Shown: positions 1 to 11,792, counted from the stretch's first letter. The stretch is 64,000 nt of DNA from Morella rubra (GCA_003952965.2 CM025853.1:8528541-8592540); one strand, 5' to 3'. Notes: generated by a model not told the origin, from the letters alone. A program made the numbers and translations.

Positions 1-1231
1 ATTTAAAAAAAAAAGATTGAAAATTCCAACAATTCCTAATTTTAGATCCGTTTCTAAAAATTACCAAAATTAACTTTCAATATATACCAGAAGAGGACCT
101 GAAAATTTCGGTTCTCGCTGAAATTTTTACCCACCCCTGACAAGGACTCAGACATCTCTCGTGCGTGTAATTGGCCACACCCCAGTCTCCAGCAAGCTTG
201 GGCCTCCCTCGTCTTCTAATTCTGCCGAAATACAACTTTTCGTTCCTATCAGTCATCCCATTGTCCTCGTCGTTTGATAGCTGTTGCATGACTATGGCAA
301 TTCTAGCGGGTACGTCATTAATGTTCTTTATAAGAAAAAATAATTTCCACGTCAAATGGAAATACGTCATCCAAGAAGTAATCAAATGCCGTGTCCATCA
401 TTTTTATTTGAATATTTCTTAAAAATTTGAATTTACCATGGTCTCTGTCAATTCTTTTTTGTCTTCAACCCATCTTTATAAATTCCATCCAATGAAGTAA
501 TGTAATATTCTAATTCAACTAAATTCTGACTATATAATTATAAGGAGACCTTCATCCAAACAAAATTTCACTGTAATTTGGAGAGAGCCTGAATTTTTTT
601 TTTTTTGAGTGTGCGACTTGCATAGGGAGACTTTTGAGATGAATTTTTTGTGAAGTAAAATCCTTATTTTAGTGTTCATTTGATCAAATAGCTAGCCCAT
701 AAACTTAGACAAAAGAAATAGCTAGCCCATCAAGAAGCTAATTAAAATGAAAGTGGTAGTTAGGAAAAAGTTAAAAGCGCTTAATTCTTGACATGCAGCA
801 GAAAGTGCTATTTCCGGAGTACTTTTGAATAATTTTTTTTTTTTGGATAGTATTCATCAATTTTAAAATATTTAAAAAAGAAAAAGCAAAAAGAAGAAAT
901 TTCACTTTTCGTACTCGTATCAAACCAATATATAAACAATTAAATTCTTTCACATTAAATTCATAAATTATTAAAATTTATCGTATGTGAAAAAATAAAG
1001 ATAAAAAATATTATAATAAAAAATTATATTTTAATAAAAAGAGAAATTATTTTATAATTAAAAATTTTTAGTGAGAAGGAGACACATCCGAATTCCGAAA
1101 GTTTTTATACTGGGCCTAAACCCACAATACAGATATCGATTCGTTAAACTTAGCCCGGGCCCAACAGAATGCTGAAGTAAAACCCCTGCTTCGACAACCT
1201 TTGGTAACGAAAACGGTCCCCCTCTAAAACA
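1..1231. other. A/T-rich intergenic DNA upstream of the ESP1-like gene
   Basis: No convincing gene is seen. The 1-470 part has a short minus-strand open frame (77-385) without recognisable domains. From about 950 to 1075 the DNA is extremely A/T-rich, with TTATAATAAAAAATTATA-type runs that resemble those near 10.3 kb, perhaps remnants of one MITE family. The 5' UTR and promoter of the downstream gene must lie in roughly 1080-1231, but I see no clear TATA box. Confidence 0.6.
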
Positions 1232-4200
1232 ATGGCGGGAAAGCAAGTCGCCGGCGACGGCTTATCGGCGAACCTCGCCGGAATGTCGAAGACCCAGCTC
1301 TACGACATCATGTCTCAGATGAAGGTTCAACCATCCCTTCTCTGTCTCTCCAATTTCCTCGAGCTCAATTTTCTTTTATCATACCTCCTTTGCTTTGCTT
1401 AGTTTCGAAACCTTCTTTTCCTCCAAACCCAGCCTTATCGCTCGACAGAGAGAATTACTGCATTGTGTTGAGTTTTCTTTTCTCCTATTACAGACTCTGA
1501 TTGAACAGAACCAGCAACAAGCGAGGCAAATCCTCATTCAGAACCCGCTCTTGACCAAAGCCCTATTTCAGGTTCTAATTTTTTAGGGTTTCAAATTAAA
1601 TGTCCTGTTTATTCTCTTTTTGGTTCATTTTGAAGAGGTATTAAATTCGGTGTTTTCTTCATCCGTTATTCACTCCGTTAAATTAGTGTCTAGTGTGTTT
1701 TATTGTTTCTTTTTGTTTGATGTATCAAATACATATAGGTAGACATTAAATTGAAGCTTTTTGTTCGGGTAGTGTGCTGGTGTGAGAAATCATTGCCTTT
1801 GAACAAATTCCTAGAATTGAATTATGTCGGCGGAGGATTATTTTCATTCCTAGTTGTAAAAATGCTGGCACTGGTAGTTTGAGAAGGCGAGCTCCTTGCA
1901 GAGATTTGTGGAAGCGTGAAGGTATGCATCTGTGCGGTGGGGGTGGAAGAGAGGGGATGACATGTTTTAAATACCTAGGTTACAATTTTGAATTGGATTC
2001 CCTCACAAGTCATGGACAAGGTTTTAATTTTCTCCATTTATTAAATGGAAGGGGTAGAAGCAGTTTGGTAATTTGTTTCTTTGTGTGCGTGTGAAGAGCA
2101 TGCATGTTGCGAACAATAGTGAGAGTGTAAGAAATAAAAATTTTTACACTTAAAAAAATTTAAACTGAGATAAGTGAGACAAGATTTTAAGTGGTTCGGT
2201 CATTGACCTACATCCACTGTTAGAAGGCCCAACTGGGCATTCGGTTTTCTCACTTATATTCAAAAGGTTACATTGAGGCTTTATTTATAAGCCATTGGTT
2301 TCAATTGCCCACATTGCTTTAGCAATGTGGGACTTTACATTTTCAACACTCCCCGCAAACTCAAGGTGGACCCACCTTGAGTTTGGAATTACAAAATAAG
2401 GAAAATAAAGTTGCCGGAGATTCGCCAGATGGTCACCAGGCTCTGTCGGACGGTTGCCAGGCTTTGCTGGATGGTCGCGGGGCTCTGCCGGACGGTTGCT
2501 GGACGGTTGCTGGACTCTGCCGGACGGTTGCCGGATGGTCGACAGATCGTGCCGCTCTGATACCATGTAAGAAATAAAAATTTTTAAACTTAAAAAAATT
2601 TAAACTGAGATAAGTGAGACAAGATTTTAAGTGATTCGGTCATTGACCTACATCCACTGTTGGAAGGCCCAACTGGGCATTCGGTTTTCTCATTTATATT
2701 CAAAAGGTTATATTGAGGCTTTATTTATAAGCCACTGGTTTCAATTGCAATGTGGGATTTTACATTTTCAACAGAGAGTAGTGCCAAAACTCCAGTGAGA
2801 ATTTGCTGAAGTGGTTCTTCCCAGGTTAGAATTAGTCGAAGTAGAATACCATTAATTATGTTCCAGCCACTAAGAGAGAGTTGATTCTTGTATTCCTTAT
2901 TTCATATATATTTATTAGCAGACTTTTGTGTTTTCTCTTTTCGTGCCCATTGTAATACCAAGTTTTTCAGTCGCAGCGTTTCTACATTATGGTAAGTTAT
3001 TGAACTTATTAGGTATATGTATGTTATTTGTAAAATACATTTGCCTTGATAAGTAGAAATTTGAGGTTGGACGTAGTTGAGAAAACTCTAAAGGGGTAGC
3101 TGGCAAAGCAGTGTTTTAGTTTAATTAGTTCTAATGCAATCTTGAGATACTTTTAATTTAGGAAAAAAATGTAGAACGGTTACTTTAATTTTTTTCTCCG
3201 ATAGTAATTCATAGGTAGATTAGACTCCTGGGTCTAGGAAGAGGGGAACTCCCGTGACTTGTCCAATGATCATCAGAATTTTACCTAGAAACCTGTTAAG
3301 GTCTAATGGTCCAGGAAGAACATTTTAGTGTTCTTGATAAAGATGTGTTGCACCATGCCATTAGTAGTGATCTATCCTTTAGTTGGTTGTGTAGTTGATT
3401 CAGCTTTTGTTAGGCTTTGTACCATATTAACTTGGACTTGGACTTCTCCTTTGACTCTTTTTTCTTATTTCACCAGGCACAAATTATGCTTGGAATGGTC
3501 CAGCCTCCTCAAGCGGTATGCTTTTGTTCTTGATGAAGCTTTGGATCTATTGGTTGTATTTGGTGCATTTGTCGGTAGGCTGAATTTCAGTTCATGTTTA
3601 GATTCCAAACATCCAGCCACCAGCATCACAACATCCTCAACAATCAGCACAGTCAATTCAACCGTCAAATATTCAGGCTGCTAGCATATCACCAAGTCAA
3701 GGGGGTATGCAGGAGCAAACAGGTGCATCTCAGATACCTCCTACAAGAAAACAACACCAGAACCAAACTCCGATGCCTATCTCATCTGCTGCTGTTCCAA
3801 CACTAAACTCTCAGTCTCAGGGCTTGTCTTCACATCCCCTGCAGATGCCACAGCCACCTAAGGGACATCTGAATCTCCAAATTGCCCCTATGTCCGTTCC
3901 ACAATCATCGCAACTTCCCAATATCCCTTCACTTCCTCTTTATTCCTCGTCACAGCCCCCTCCACTTCACCAACCCCAAATGCCAACCGTTACCAGCCAG
4001 TTGCAACAGCCACTGCAGACAACTGGCATTCCTCATCTGCCACTTCAACCACCATTGTCACTGCAACCTAGACCACCTTCAGTTCCAACATACCATCATC
4101 AGTATGCCCCACAAATGGGGCCTAATGTGGGTTTCCAACATCCGGGTGCTTCTCAGCATCTTTCACAGCCTATGTTTCATGTAAGATGATGATCATATTT

Positions 4201-6933
4201 TTGAGTAGTCGTTATTGGTTTTGTTACATAGTACATTGTTTCAAATTGTTTTTTCATCGATAAATTGTTCAGACAGGTAGCAAACCTCCTGCTAGCGTTG
4301 GGCCTTCATTCCCACAGGGACAGCTACCACTTCCAAATCAGCAACTATCTCAATCACTGTATCAGGTATGCATGTCCTCTTGGTTCTTGGATGGCACCAT
4401 TACACTACCTCTCATTCTTAAAGGACTGGCTGGTCTTGATTGTGTGTGAATTTATGATCTTCCTTAGGCTTTCTCATGGTCATCACAACTATACTTGGCA
4501 TGCCTGACTGAAGCACAATTCAGTCTTCATGTTCTGGCCAGGCTTGTGCTGCGGTCAGAGTCCATGTGCCCTGCCTATTCTCGATCTAGGTGGTTATTAT
4601 CAGGTGCTGGGCATTTTATAGTTGGTGATGATACTGCTACAACAAAACTCAGGTAGCTAGTAGACTGTGTATGTAGAATTTGAAAAACTTGTGATGGAAT
4701 TATGGGAGGTGATGGCAGTGAGGTTATGTCGAAATTATGATGGTGATTTTTTTTGTTTTCGAGGTTGGACAAATAGAAACCTTTTCAGTCCAGTTTCTTT
4801 GGATTTTAGATTGAGGAGTTCTGGATACTCAACATTAAGCTACCTTGGACTAGCTATGGTTCTCTTTCTAGTTTTAGTATCTCACCATGTACATAGAAAA
4901 ATATGGAACCACAATTATATGCTGTCCCTTTTGATATATCAACGGTTCAAATAGTCAGCCTAATTAGATGTTTGGTTTTGTGATTTCATGATTGTTACTG
5001 GAATAAATTTTTGACTCAAAATGATATAACAAGATCATGAAATTACCTAGTTGTATGTTCATTTTCTTCTGAGGCAGTTTTATTTGTATTTGACAATGAG
5101 TTTCTCCACTTTACTTTCTTCTTGAAAATTATTTAGTCAGCCCTGCTATTTTAGTTAATAGACGAGCTGCACTAGTTGATGGATGCATCAAATCGTTATG
5201 GTCTAATTTCTCGATAACATTTTGAGGGCAATTATCGAGAGGGCGATGAAATGCTACACATAGGTAATAGCTTATAACGTAAATGTGAAATATACTGAGT
5301 ATTGATGATTCTATGTCCCTTTGAAGATTAGGATGGTTTTGGTCTGTCTGCAGATAAACACTTGTGTCTAACACATTAGGTACTCTTTTGAAATTAATGA
5401 GAAAAGATGCAGCAGTAAGTTTTTAGCATTGCTGTAGGATTGGAATTGCCTGATTCTGCTAGATTGTTCGCAACCAATGTTTTATATTGGGCCCTTCATG
5501 TTCAATGCTGTGTTTTGGTATTCTTGTGGGTGAACTGCTGCTACCTGGGCTCTTTTTTGCTGCCTGGGCAATTTTTTATTTGAATTAGCTTAAGAAAATA
5601 AATAATTAACTGCCATTCAATTGCTTAATAAAGCCCAGTTCATAACCGCACAGATACTGGGTGGTCTATTGCCACCCCTACAATGAAACCCTATAATTTC
5701 TTTTATCTATCTCTATCACTTTCCAGAATTGAAAGATATAGTTTTCTTTGACACTGGTAGACTTGCCAGTGAGCTTAGACAGAAAGAACAGAGAGAGAGA
5801 GAGAGAGAGAGAAGACATGCTGCCCCATGCATGGAGTTGTGTAGCGCTAGATGTTTTTACAAATTAAAGTTTATAATGTAGTATAGTTATTTTTTTCAAT
5901 TCTTCTTTTTAAAAAGTAACAGATGATTGTATTAGTCATAATTTTTTCAAAGGAATATGGTGTCTTGAACTTGGAAAAGCATTGACATTGATGAACTTCA
6001 AAAAGAGTAATTGCATTCCTACTAGTATACCATGATTGTATCACAGTTTTGCAAGAGAGGAAATGCCATGGTTTGATAAAAAAAGCAAGTCATTTTAATG
6101 CTGTGCATGAACATAATGAACCCTTTGTTTTTCTTTGTAAGTGACGTATTGGTAATCAACTTCTTCTACAAAAGAGAAGTGGCAATATGGCTTCATGATT
6201 CCTCTGCTGGTCGCTTTTATGTATAGTGAAATTGCCTCTTGCGACTTTGTTTTACTAACAATCAATACGGGGAATTGCCGTTATCTAAGTTCTAAATAGT
6301 TGATCCAACATGCTTAGAGTGGGTGATTCTCCAACTTCATCTAATTGTGCACTAACAGTGTATTTGTCATATGGTCACTGCGATCTTGGCAAATCTTTTG
6401 GGCTTATATTATCCAACTTTCTTTTCCCCACTTTGCAAGAGTATTTTTTGTCTCTGAAAAAAAAAGGACTTGCTTTTCCCCACTTTTTCAGGCGGGAGGT
6501 CAACATTTAGGGACAGAATTCAGCAGTCAGGGTGGAAGTTCCATGCAAGTGGATAGAGGGTCTCCTTGGATATCTGGCCCACCCGAGAATTCTTCAGTGA
6601 CACAGCATTCGGGACTTGCAGGACCACCGCCACTAATTCCTGGTCAGATGGGTCCTGGCAATCAGCCGCCTCGGCCCCAATCAGTACAATCTCTGCAACT
6701 GTTTAAAATTTCATATCAATTGTATCTTTAATTAATTGCTTGAGATTACCTACAAAAGAAAAAGTTAATTGCTTGAGATGAACTTTGATGCATCTGTTCA
6801 TCTTCAGTTGACGCCGGAGATGGAGAAGGCGCTACTTCAGCAAGTCATGAGCCTCACTCAAGAACAAATTAATCTCCTTCCTCCCGAGCAAAGGAATCAA
6901 GTCCTTCATCTGCAGCAGATACTGCGCCAATGA
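1232..6933 (+). CDS. ESP1: ESP1-like cleavage stimulation factor 64 family protein (no RRM)
   Basis: Seven exons, all with GT-AG introns in phase 0: 1232-1324, 1494-1571, 3477-3515, 3602-4180, 4273-4365, 6492-6683, 6808-6933, giving 399 residues. Residues about 18-70 match the CstF-64 hinge region that contacts CstF-77 and symplekin (MSKTQLYDIMSQMK, then QARQILIQNPLLTKALFQ). Residues 71-357 are a low-complexity Pro/Gln/Ser-rich linker. Residues 359-399 are the conserved CstF-64 C-terminal three-helix domain (LTPEMEKALLQQV ... LPPEQRNQVL). There is no N-terminal RRM, which is the hallmark of Arabidopsis ESP1 (ENHANCED SILENCING PHENOTYPE 1, At1g73840), a nuclear 3'-end-processing protein whose mutants enhance RNA silencing. 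The start is the first ATG before the conserved hinge. Intron 2 (1.9 kb) holds a TRIM; intron 5 is 2.1 kb. The frame is intact throughout, so the gene looks functional. Confidence 0.9.
2126..2773 (-). mobile_element. Complete TRIM (terminal-repeat retrotransposon in miniature)
   Basis: Two near-identical LTRs (2126-2348 and 2566-2773) begin TGTTGAAAATG and end TTTCTTACA when read on the minus strand. Directly after the minus-strand 5' LTR lies TGGTATCAGAGC (2554-2565), the classical primer-binding site for initiator methionine tRNA. A short purine tract (GCGGGGAG) abuts the other LTR. The 217-bp internal region has no coding capacity and is a set of short repeats around GCCGGACGGTTGC. The element is flanked by the 5-bp duplication GAGAG (2121-2125 and 2774-2778). 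Structurally whole, non-coding, inserted antisense in intron 2 of the ESP1-like gene. The high LTR similarity suggests a fairly young copy. Confidence 0.9.
5790..5812. repeat. (GA)n microsatellite
   Basis: An uninterrupted GA dinucleotide run of about 11 units in intron 5 of the ESP1-like gene. A likely polymorphic marker; no function is implied. Confidence 0.9.
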
Positions 6934-9112
6934 GGAGAATGAAAGAAGGGAAGCAGGGGTGGTATCGAACATCCTGTTCAACAATTAAGAGAGATTGAAT
7001 TTCAGTTTGTCATATTTCGAGGTTATCAATTGGCTAGATTGAAGAGTTATACAGACAGTAGTGAGAGAAAATCCTTTCCAAAAGCAAGTTACAGCTAATT
7101 GACAAGAACAGAATTGGTTTGGCTCATGCTCAATCTCTGCACCTTTGGATTTACCTAGTTGTTGAGGTTCTTGGGCCTTGCATTTATTTGTATCTTCGAT
7201 CTTATCCTGTGTTTTTTTTTTTTTATCATATCCGCTCGTTTTATGCCTCACCTATTTGTGAATGGTCATTGTTGATAGTTCCGCTTAATATGAAGTATGT
7301 GTACGTGGTGCCTAGTAAAAAAAACAGGGGTAGACGGTTCTTGGTTCTTATTACCAGTCTCTCTCTCTCTCTAACGGCAAGCATTTTGTAAGGCGTGATC
7401 TGTACTGGGTTTTTTGGGGATTGTTGCAATCAATTCTATTTTTTAGTGTAGACACCGCAACCAAATCCCTTTCGGCGACAGTGAGAGCATGAGAGGCTTT
7501 GCTTCTCTCTCCAACTCCGCTTCATACCTGCGCTTGAGCCCAAATCTAGCGCCCAAACTCGGTTGGCTCTCGTCCGACCTTCCCTGCCAGGCCGACCATC
7601 TCCTGGTCGGGCTATGCGTCTCCTTTCACAGGGTTAGATTTGGTGGGGACTGGGTGAGATCTAACTGTTTTTTGTGGTTGTAAGTAGAGCTGTTCAATTT
7701 CGGTGTAAGTGTCGGTTTTGGCCAAAATTGGCACCTATACTAGAGGAAGGACTTGGCAGACAGGGAAATAGTGGGGAACATGACTGGGTACGTGGTAGAT
7801 GAACAAGCGATCTGGAAGCATCCACCCAATGAGCTGACTGGTGCGAGCTGGTAGATGAATAAGCGATCTATGGAAGTAAGTGAACCAAAAGGGAATAGAA
7901 TGCTGCCAAAGACATAACAACAATGAAACCTATCCGCTGGGGCTACGGAATGATTAAGTGTGTTCTATAATTCTAGTAAAGGAATGAGGATTTAGATATA
8001 AAAAAAAAAAAACTCACAAGCAGATTGTTGTTGCTTCTACAATTAGTTTCTCTTTCTACTGCAATATTATAATATCCTACATTTTATTCATTTGATTGTA
8101 ACTTTTTTTGTATTTTGTAATTTGTTGTCTTCTCTGGGCAGATGCATGAATATTAGATGTAACTTGCAACAAACGAAACCTATACAACCAGATCGGAAAA
8201 GGGCGAGAAAATATGAGGACGAAAGAGATCGGAAAAGGGCAGTACTTTTTTTTTTCTTCTTTTTTTCCTAAAGTTTGGAAAAGGGTAATACAATACCTTT
8301 CCTCCTCATATTTCAGTGGGGACTCATATTTTTTGTTTTTTCTAGATGAGGAGGGTACTGTTTAAGACGCTTGAGAGAGGGTAACACGTAATAATATTAT
8401 AGCCAACAAAAAACAGTACTGTTTAAACCTCCTTGAATTTTTATTTTCCTTTTCTAGCTTTCTTGCTTTCTTACTTTCATGTGTTTTGTTTTGGTTGTGG
8501 TTTGTGTTTGTGGTTTGTAAGGTGTCTGTGTGTTTTTAGTTTCAATACATAAAATGCTTGTTACAAAAAAAAAGAGGCCGGAAGGCGAGGAGCAAAATCA
8601 TTAGAGCAAATGTTTATGGTTCATAATTTTTTTTTTTTGGGCATTGGCATATCTCCAGTCACCATCATTTTTTTTTTTTTGAAAACTAAAGTAGCTAGAT
8701 TGCTAAGAGAGACAGAGAAAAAAAAAAAAAACAGTTACAGTGAGTCGCACCCAAAAATTCTAAATACTCCAGAAATCGGACCCATTGCTGTTTTTCTCTC
8801 TCTGTCATGTGATACCGTTTGTCTTATTGTTGAATTATTTGGTGATTTATTATGTTATTTTTTTTTCCCATTGCGTTGTCGCCTGTCGGCGTCTTACATC
8901 TTAAATCTCTAAATCATATGGCGTTGTCGTTGTCTCTTTTTTTTTTTTTTCTACGTATGGCGTCTTGTTGTCGTCAACTTATTATAAACCTTGTCAAACA
9001 ATTAAACTCCAATCGAAGATCCCCTCAGGGGCCTCATGCTTCAGTCAGGGGCAATAGAATACGAGGCCGCACCTCCTCATATTGTATTACAATATCCTAC
9101 ATCCACATTTTC
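6934..9112. other. 3' flank of ESP1-like gene and non-coding A/T-rich DNA
   Basis: The 3' UTR of the ESP1-like gene probably extends into 6934-7430. No further gene is recognised. A short frame at 7489-7683 has no domain. Between 8.2 and 8.95 kb there are many poly-T/poly-A runs. From about 7686 a hAT-type terminus is visible (listed separately), and 7790-7880 holds two imperfect copies of TGGTAGATGAA-AAGCGATCT. Confidence 0.6.
7686..7740 (+). mobile_element. hAT-type transposon terminus (fragment)
   Basis: The stretch starts TAGAGCTGTTCAA and continues into a subterminal palindrome around TCGGTTTTGGCCAAAA. It matches the terminal sequence of the hAT derivative at 47589-48897, whose right end reads TAGGGCTGTTCAA on the minus strand. 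No matching second terminus is seen downstream, so this is a truncated copy or an end left after deletion. Confidence 0.6.
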
Positions 9113-9202
9113 ACTCGGAGAAGAAGAGAGAGAAATAAGGAATTGGTGCATAAAAGTAATACTTTGGAGATAGAAAGAAGAGTGAAACTCCACGAAAAGT
9201 GC

Positions 9203-9228
9203 ATATATATATATATATATATATATAT
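9203..9228. repeat. (TA)n microsatellite
   Basis: A TA run of about 13 units. The equivalent place in the right inverted-repeat arm (near 12780) has only about five units, so the run expanded after the arms diverged. Confidence 0.9.
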
Positions 9229-9377
9229 GATGAATCCGGCATAAGATCAAACTACAATCATTTGTATGGAAATTTTATTTGTACATAAAAACCGTGTGGA
9301 AAAGAAAATGATTTTCTCTCATACTAAACTGAGATAATGTAATTTGTCCGAAGTAATTAATTCAACATGAAATTATA

Positions 9378-9570
9378 GGAGGCATTTGTTTATCGAAATT
9401 TTATGAAATATTCTCAAAATTTTAAAAAATTTTTAAATGTTAAAGTTTATTGAAGTTTGTGAAAAGTGTGAAGTGTATGTGTAAAAGTATGAAATTTATT
9501 AAGATTTGTGAAATATATTTAATGTGTTGAAAATTTTAAACTCCCAACAAATTAAGCAAACAAACGTTCC
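9378..9570. mobile_element. Small A/T-rich MITE in the left inverted-repeat arm
   Basis: The insertion starts GGAGGCATTTGTTTATCG and ends with the complement of GGAACGTTTGTTTGC, so its ends are imperfect inverted repeats of the ...GTTTGTTT type. The right arm near 12595-12625 lacks the whole block and shows the empty site. The element therefore inserted after the inverted repeat formed. Interior is TGAAAATTTTAAA-type A/T-rich DNA similar to the element at 40639-40945. Confidence 0.65.
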
Positions 9571-10259
9571 AAAAATCTATCCCAATTCCAATTAGTTCTG
9601 AATTTGTCTCTCGGTTTTTTTAGTTTCCCGACACAATTTTCCACGTACGTACAAATTAAGCTAGAATTATATTATTACGGAATATTTTTCTTAAATCTTA
9701 ATATGTAGCTTCAGTACTCTACTGTTTTAGTCGTCACTCTACCACAACCCATCCTATGAACCGGAAGGAGGAGCAACAAGGTCATTTCTTGGCACAATCG
9801 GCCCGCACGTCTGGAGCTATTTTCAACGCACCTATCGGTCCTATCATATATTAATCCATCAAACATCAGTTTATCTGATTTCTATTTTGAACCACCATCA
9901 CGTATTTTTAACCTCTTTGATGTTTTTTAAGTAATGTAAGTTTGCCAAGGAAAAATATAAAATATTGCTTGAGTACTAATTTTTTTAGGGGGCTTGTGTC
10001 GGCCCGTGCATCCACGTAACAATTATGATTCTCTCCGGAAAAACCAACAAAACTAATTGGGTGATTAATTCGAGAAAAAGGGGCCTTCGAAATAAGTTAA
10101 CATATCTTTGTAAAAAGATTCAGCTTCAAGAGAAGTTGGCCAAAGAGCAACATTGCTTGAGTTTCATTGTTTTTTTTTTTGGAACGTCCAGTCAACTTAA
10201 TTTCTGTTGGTCTTGAACTCTTTACTCGCACTGGTCTGTCTGTCTCTAAAATTTTAGAG

Positions 10260-10445
10260 AAGGTAAAATTTTAAGATATTGAATTTGCTGAAAAAGTGAA
10301 GGGAGAGATGATTCTTAATATTTATTATAATAAAAAATAATAATTTAATAGAAAGAGAGATAAAAAAGGTGAAGAGAGAGTTGATTTTTAATATTTATTA
10401 TAATAAAAAATAATAATTTAAAAAAAAATTATATTATAATTTTTT
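10260..10445. repeat. A/T-rich direct duplication upstream of the repeat-built gene
   Basis: TTAATATTTATTATAATAAA followed by AATAATAATTTA occurs twice, at about 10317 and 10390, separated by GAGAGA-containing spacers, so a unit of roughly 75 bp is duplicated in tandem. Probably decayed MITE sequence. No open frame. Confidence 0.6.
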
Positions 10446-10747
10446 ATTGCGTTAAAATTTAAAATGCGTGAAATTTGGTTTGTATACAGACCCATGGCAG
10501 AAGAGAAGAGAGACGGAGAGAGAGGGAGAGAGGAAAGGGCAAATAGAATATGCGGACAATTGGAAAAAGGCAGTTTTTTCTTCTTTTTTCATAAAGTCTG
10601 TCAGACGGAAGTCGGGGGGGGTTTTCACGTCAAAAGAAGAAAAAACATGTTCACACAGAGGCTAGAGAGACAAAAAAAACAAAACACATGCCCCGAGGAG
10701 GAGAGATCATGAGCAAGGGCATTGCTTCGAGAACTTCCCAAATTCGC

Positions 10748-10753
10748 TATAAA
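10748..10753 (+). promoter_or_regulatory. Candidate TATA box of the repeat-built gene
   Basis: TATAAA in the context CGCTATAAAGTG lies 97 bp before the ATG chosen for the downstream open frame, a spacing compatible with a short 5' UTR. The choice of the 10845 ATG rather than an upstream one rests partly on this. Confidence 0.45.
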
Positions 10754-10844
10754 GTGTTTACAACCAAAGTCCCGGCTAATTTCTCATCCCACTCGATCTG
10801 CAAAACTGAGTTGGGAAATCGTTGCATATTTTTTTGATGCTATT

Positions 10845-11792
10845 ATGGCACGTCGTTTTTTTCAAATTTTCAATACACCCATGCCGCAACTTCCATGGCC
10901 ACCTCCTCCTGCTGATGCGGTGGACATTGAGGCTCAAGGTCAACCGGCTGGGTTTTTTGCGTATTTTTTTGATGCTATTATGGCACGTCGTTTTTTCCAA
11001 ATTTTCAGTACACCCATGCCGCAACTTCCATGGCCATCTCCTCCTGCTGATGTGGTGGACATTGAGGCTCAAGGTCGACCGTTTGGGTTGGTAGTCATGC
11101 ACCGTCCATGGCCATCTCCTCCTGCTGATGCGGTGGACCTTGAGGCTCAACGTCAACCGGCTGGGTTCGTAGTCAGGCACCGTCCATGGCCATCTCCTCC
11201 TGCTGATGCGGTGGACCTGGAGATTCATGGTCAAGCGGCTGAGTTGGTCGTCAGGCACCCTGATATGTCCTGGGCGGAGATTATGGTTGCCTTTTGCTCG
11301 CCGTCCGCTGTTCATATTGCACTAGCTAGTATCCAGTCACAGCTTGAGGCTCAACGTCAACCGGCTGGGTTGGTATTCAGGCACCGTCCATGGCCATCTC
11401 CTCCTGCTGATGCGGTTGACCTGGACGCACCAGCTCAACCGGCTGGGTTGGTAGCCAGGCGCCCTATTATGGCCTGGGCCGATATTGCGGTTGCTTTTTG
11501 CTTGCCGTCCGCCGTTGCTATTGCACTAGCTAGTATCCAGTCACAGCTTTCCTCCACCTTCTACTTGCTCTTGATAGCAATCTTGTTGGCCTTTGCTTCT
11601 TTCCTCGTTAGCGAATTCATGAATTCCAAGTTCGTCGTGACAGCTCAAGTGCTTCGGAAAGTTGGCATATTTTTCACGGTCACAGCGTATTTCGTGGCCA
11701 TCACCATTCCGTTTCCTTTCTATCTCAAAGTTACTAGCTGCTTAGTCTACACCATCTCCTTCCTCACCATTTTAGTTTCCCGTTGTTTTTAG
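10845..11792 (+). CDS. Hypothetical repeat-built protein with C-terminal membrane segments
   Basis: Single uninterrupted frame of 315 residues from the first in-frame ATG; the frame stays open upstream to about 10722 but without another ATG. The N-terminal two thirds is made of nested repeats. Five copies of a roughly 26-residue unit (PWPSPPADAVDLEAQ..., starting near residues 17, 62, 88, 114, 182) are interleaved with two copies of a MARRFFQIF block (1, 46) and two copies of a WA-I-VAFC-PSAV-IALAS block (about 140-167 and 208-235). The last 80 residues form about three hydrophobic segments (239-257, 272-292, 293-313), so the protein is probably membrane-anchored with the repeats on one side. 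I do not recognise the family. The C-terminus is vaguely like small multi-span plant proteins related to PGG-type segments, but this is not an assignment. The gene lies between the two arms of an inverted repeat. Repeat units are very similar at DNA level, so they expanded recently or are being homogenised. Confidence 0.6.
   Translation: MARRFFQIFNTPMPQLPWPPPPADAVDIEAQGQPAGFFAYFFDAIMARRFFQIFSTPMPQLPWPSPPADVVDIEAQGRPFGLVVMHRPWPSPPADAVDLEAQRQPAGFVVRHRPWPSPPADAVDLEIHGQAAELVVRHPDMSWAEIMVAFCSPSAVHIALASIQSQLEAQRQPAGLVFRHRPWPSPPADAVDLDAPAQPAGLVARRPIMAWADIAVAFCLPSAVAIALASIQSQLSSTFYLLLIAILLAFASFLVSEFMNSKFVVTAQVLRKVGIFFTVTAYFVAITIPFPFYLKVTSCLVYTISFLTILVSRCF

Larger units (their letters stand above)
9113..9738 (+). 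repeat. Left arm of a 3.8-kb inverted repeat
   Basis: This stretch is the imperfect reverse complement of 12437-12888 (roughly 85-90 % alike by eye). Matching landmarks are GGAATTGGTGCATAAAAG, GAGTGAAACTCCACG, GATGAATCCGGCAT, CTCATACTAAACTGAGAT and CTAATTGGAATTGGGATAG (or complements). The left arm is longer because a MITE (9378-9570) and a (TA)n expansion (9203-9228) sit inside it. The arms flank the repeat-built gene at 10845-11792. They may be long terminal inverted repeats of a DNA element or an inverted duplication; no target duplication is evident at the outer ends. Confidence 0.8.

Noticed and set aside
77-385. 102-codon minus-strand open frame
   Set aside because: No domain, odd composition, no splice context; not supported as a gene.
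3465-3668. Minus-strand open frame over ESP1-like exons
   Set aside because: Shadow of the plus-strand exons 3 and 4.
7489-7683. 64-codon plus-strand open frame after the ESP1-like gene
   Set aside because: No recognisable domain and it runs into a hAT terminus; chance frame most likely.
10776-11315. 179-codon minus-strand frame opposite the repeat-built gene
   Set aside because: It is a mirror of the same DNA repeats. The plus strand has the TATA-like box and a coherent hydrophobic C-terminus.
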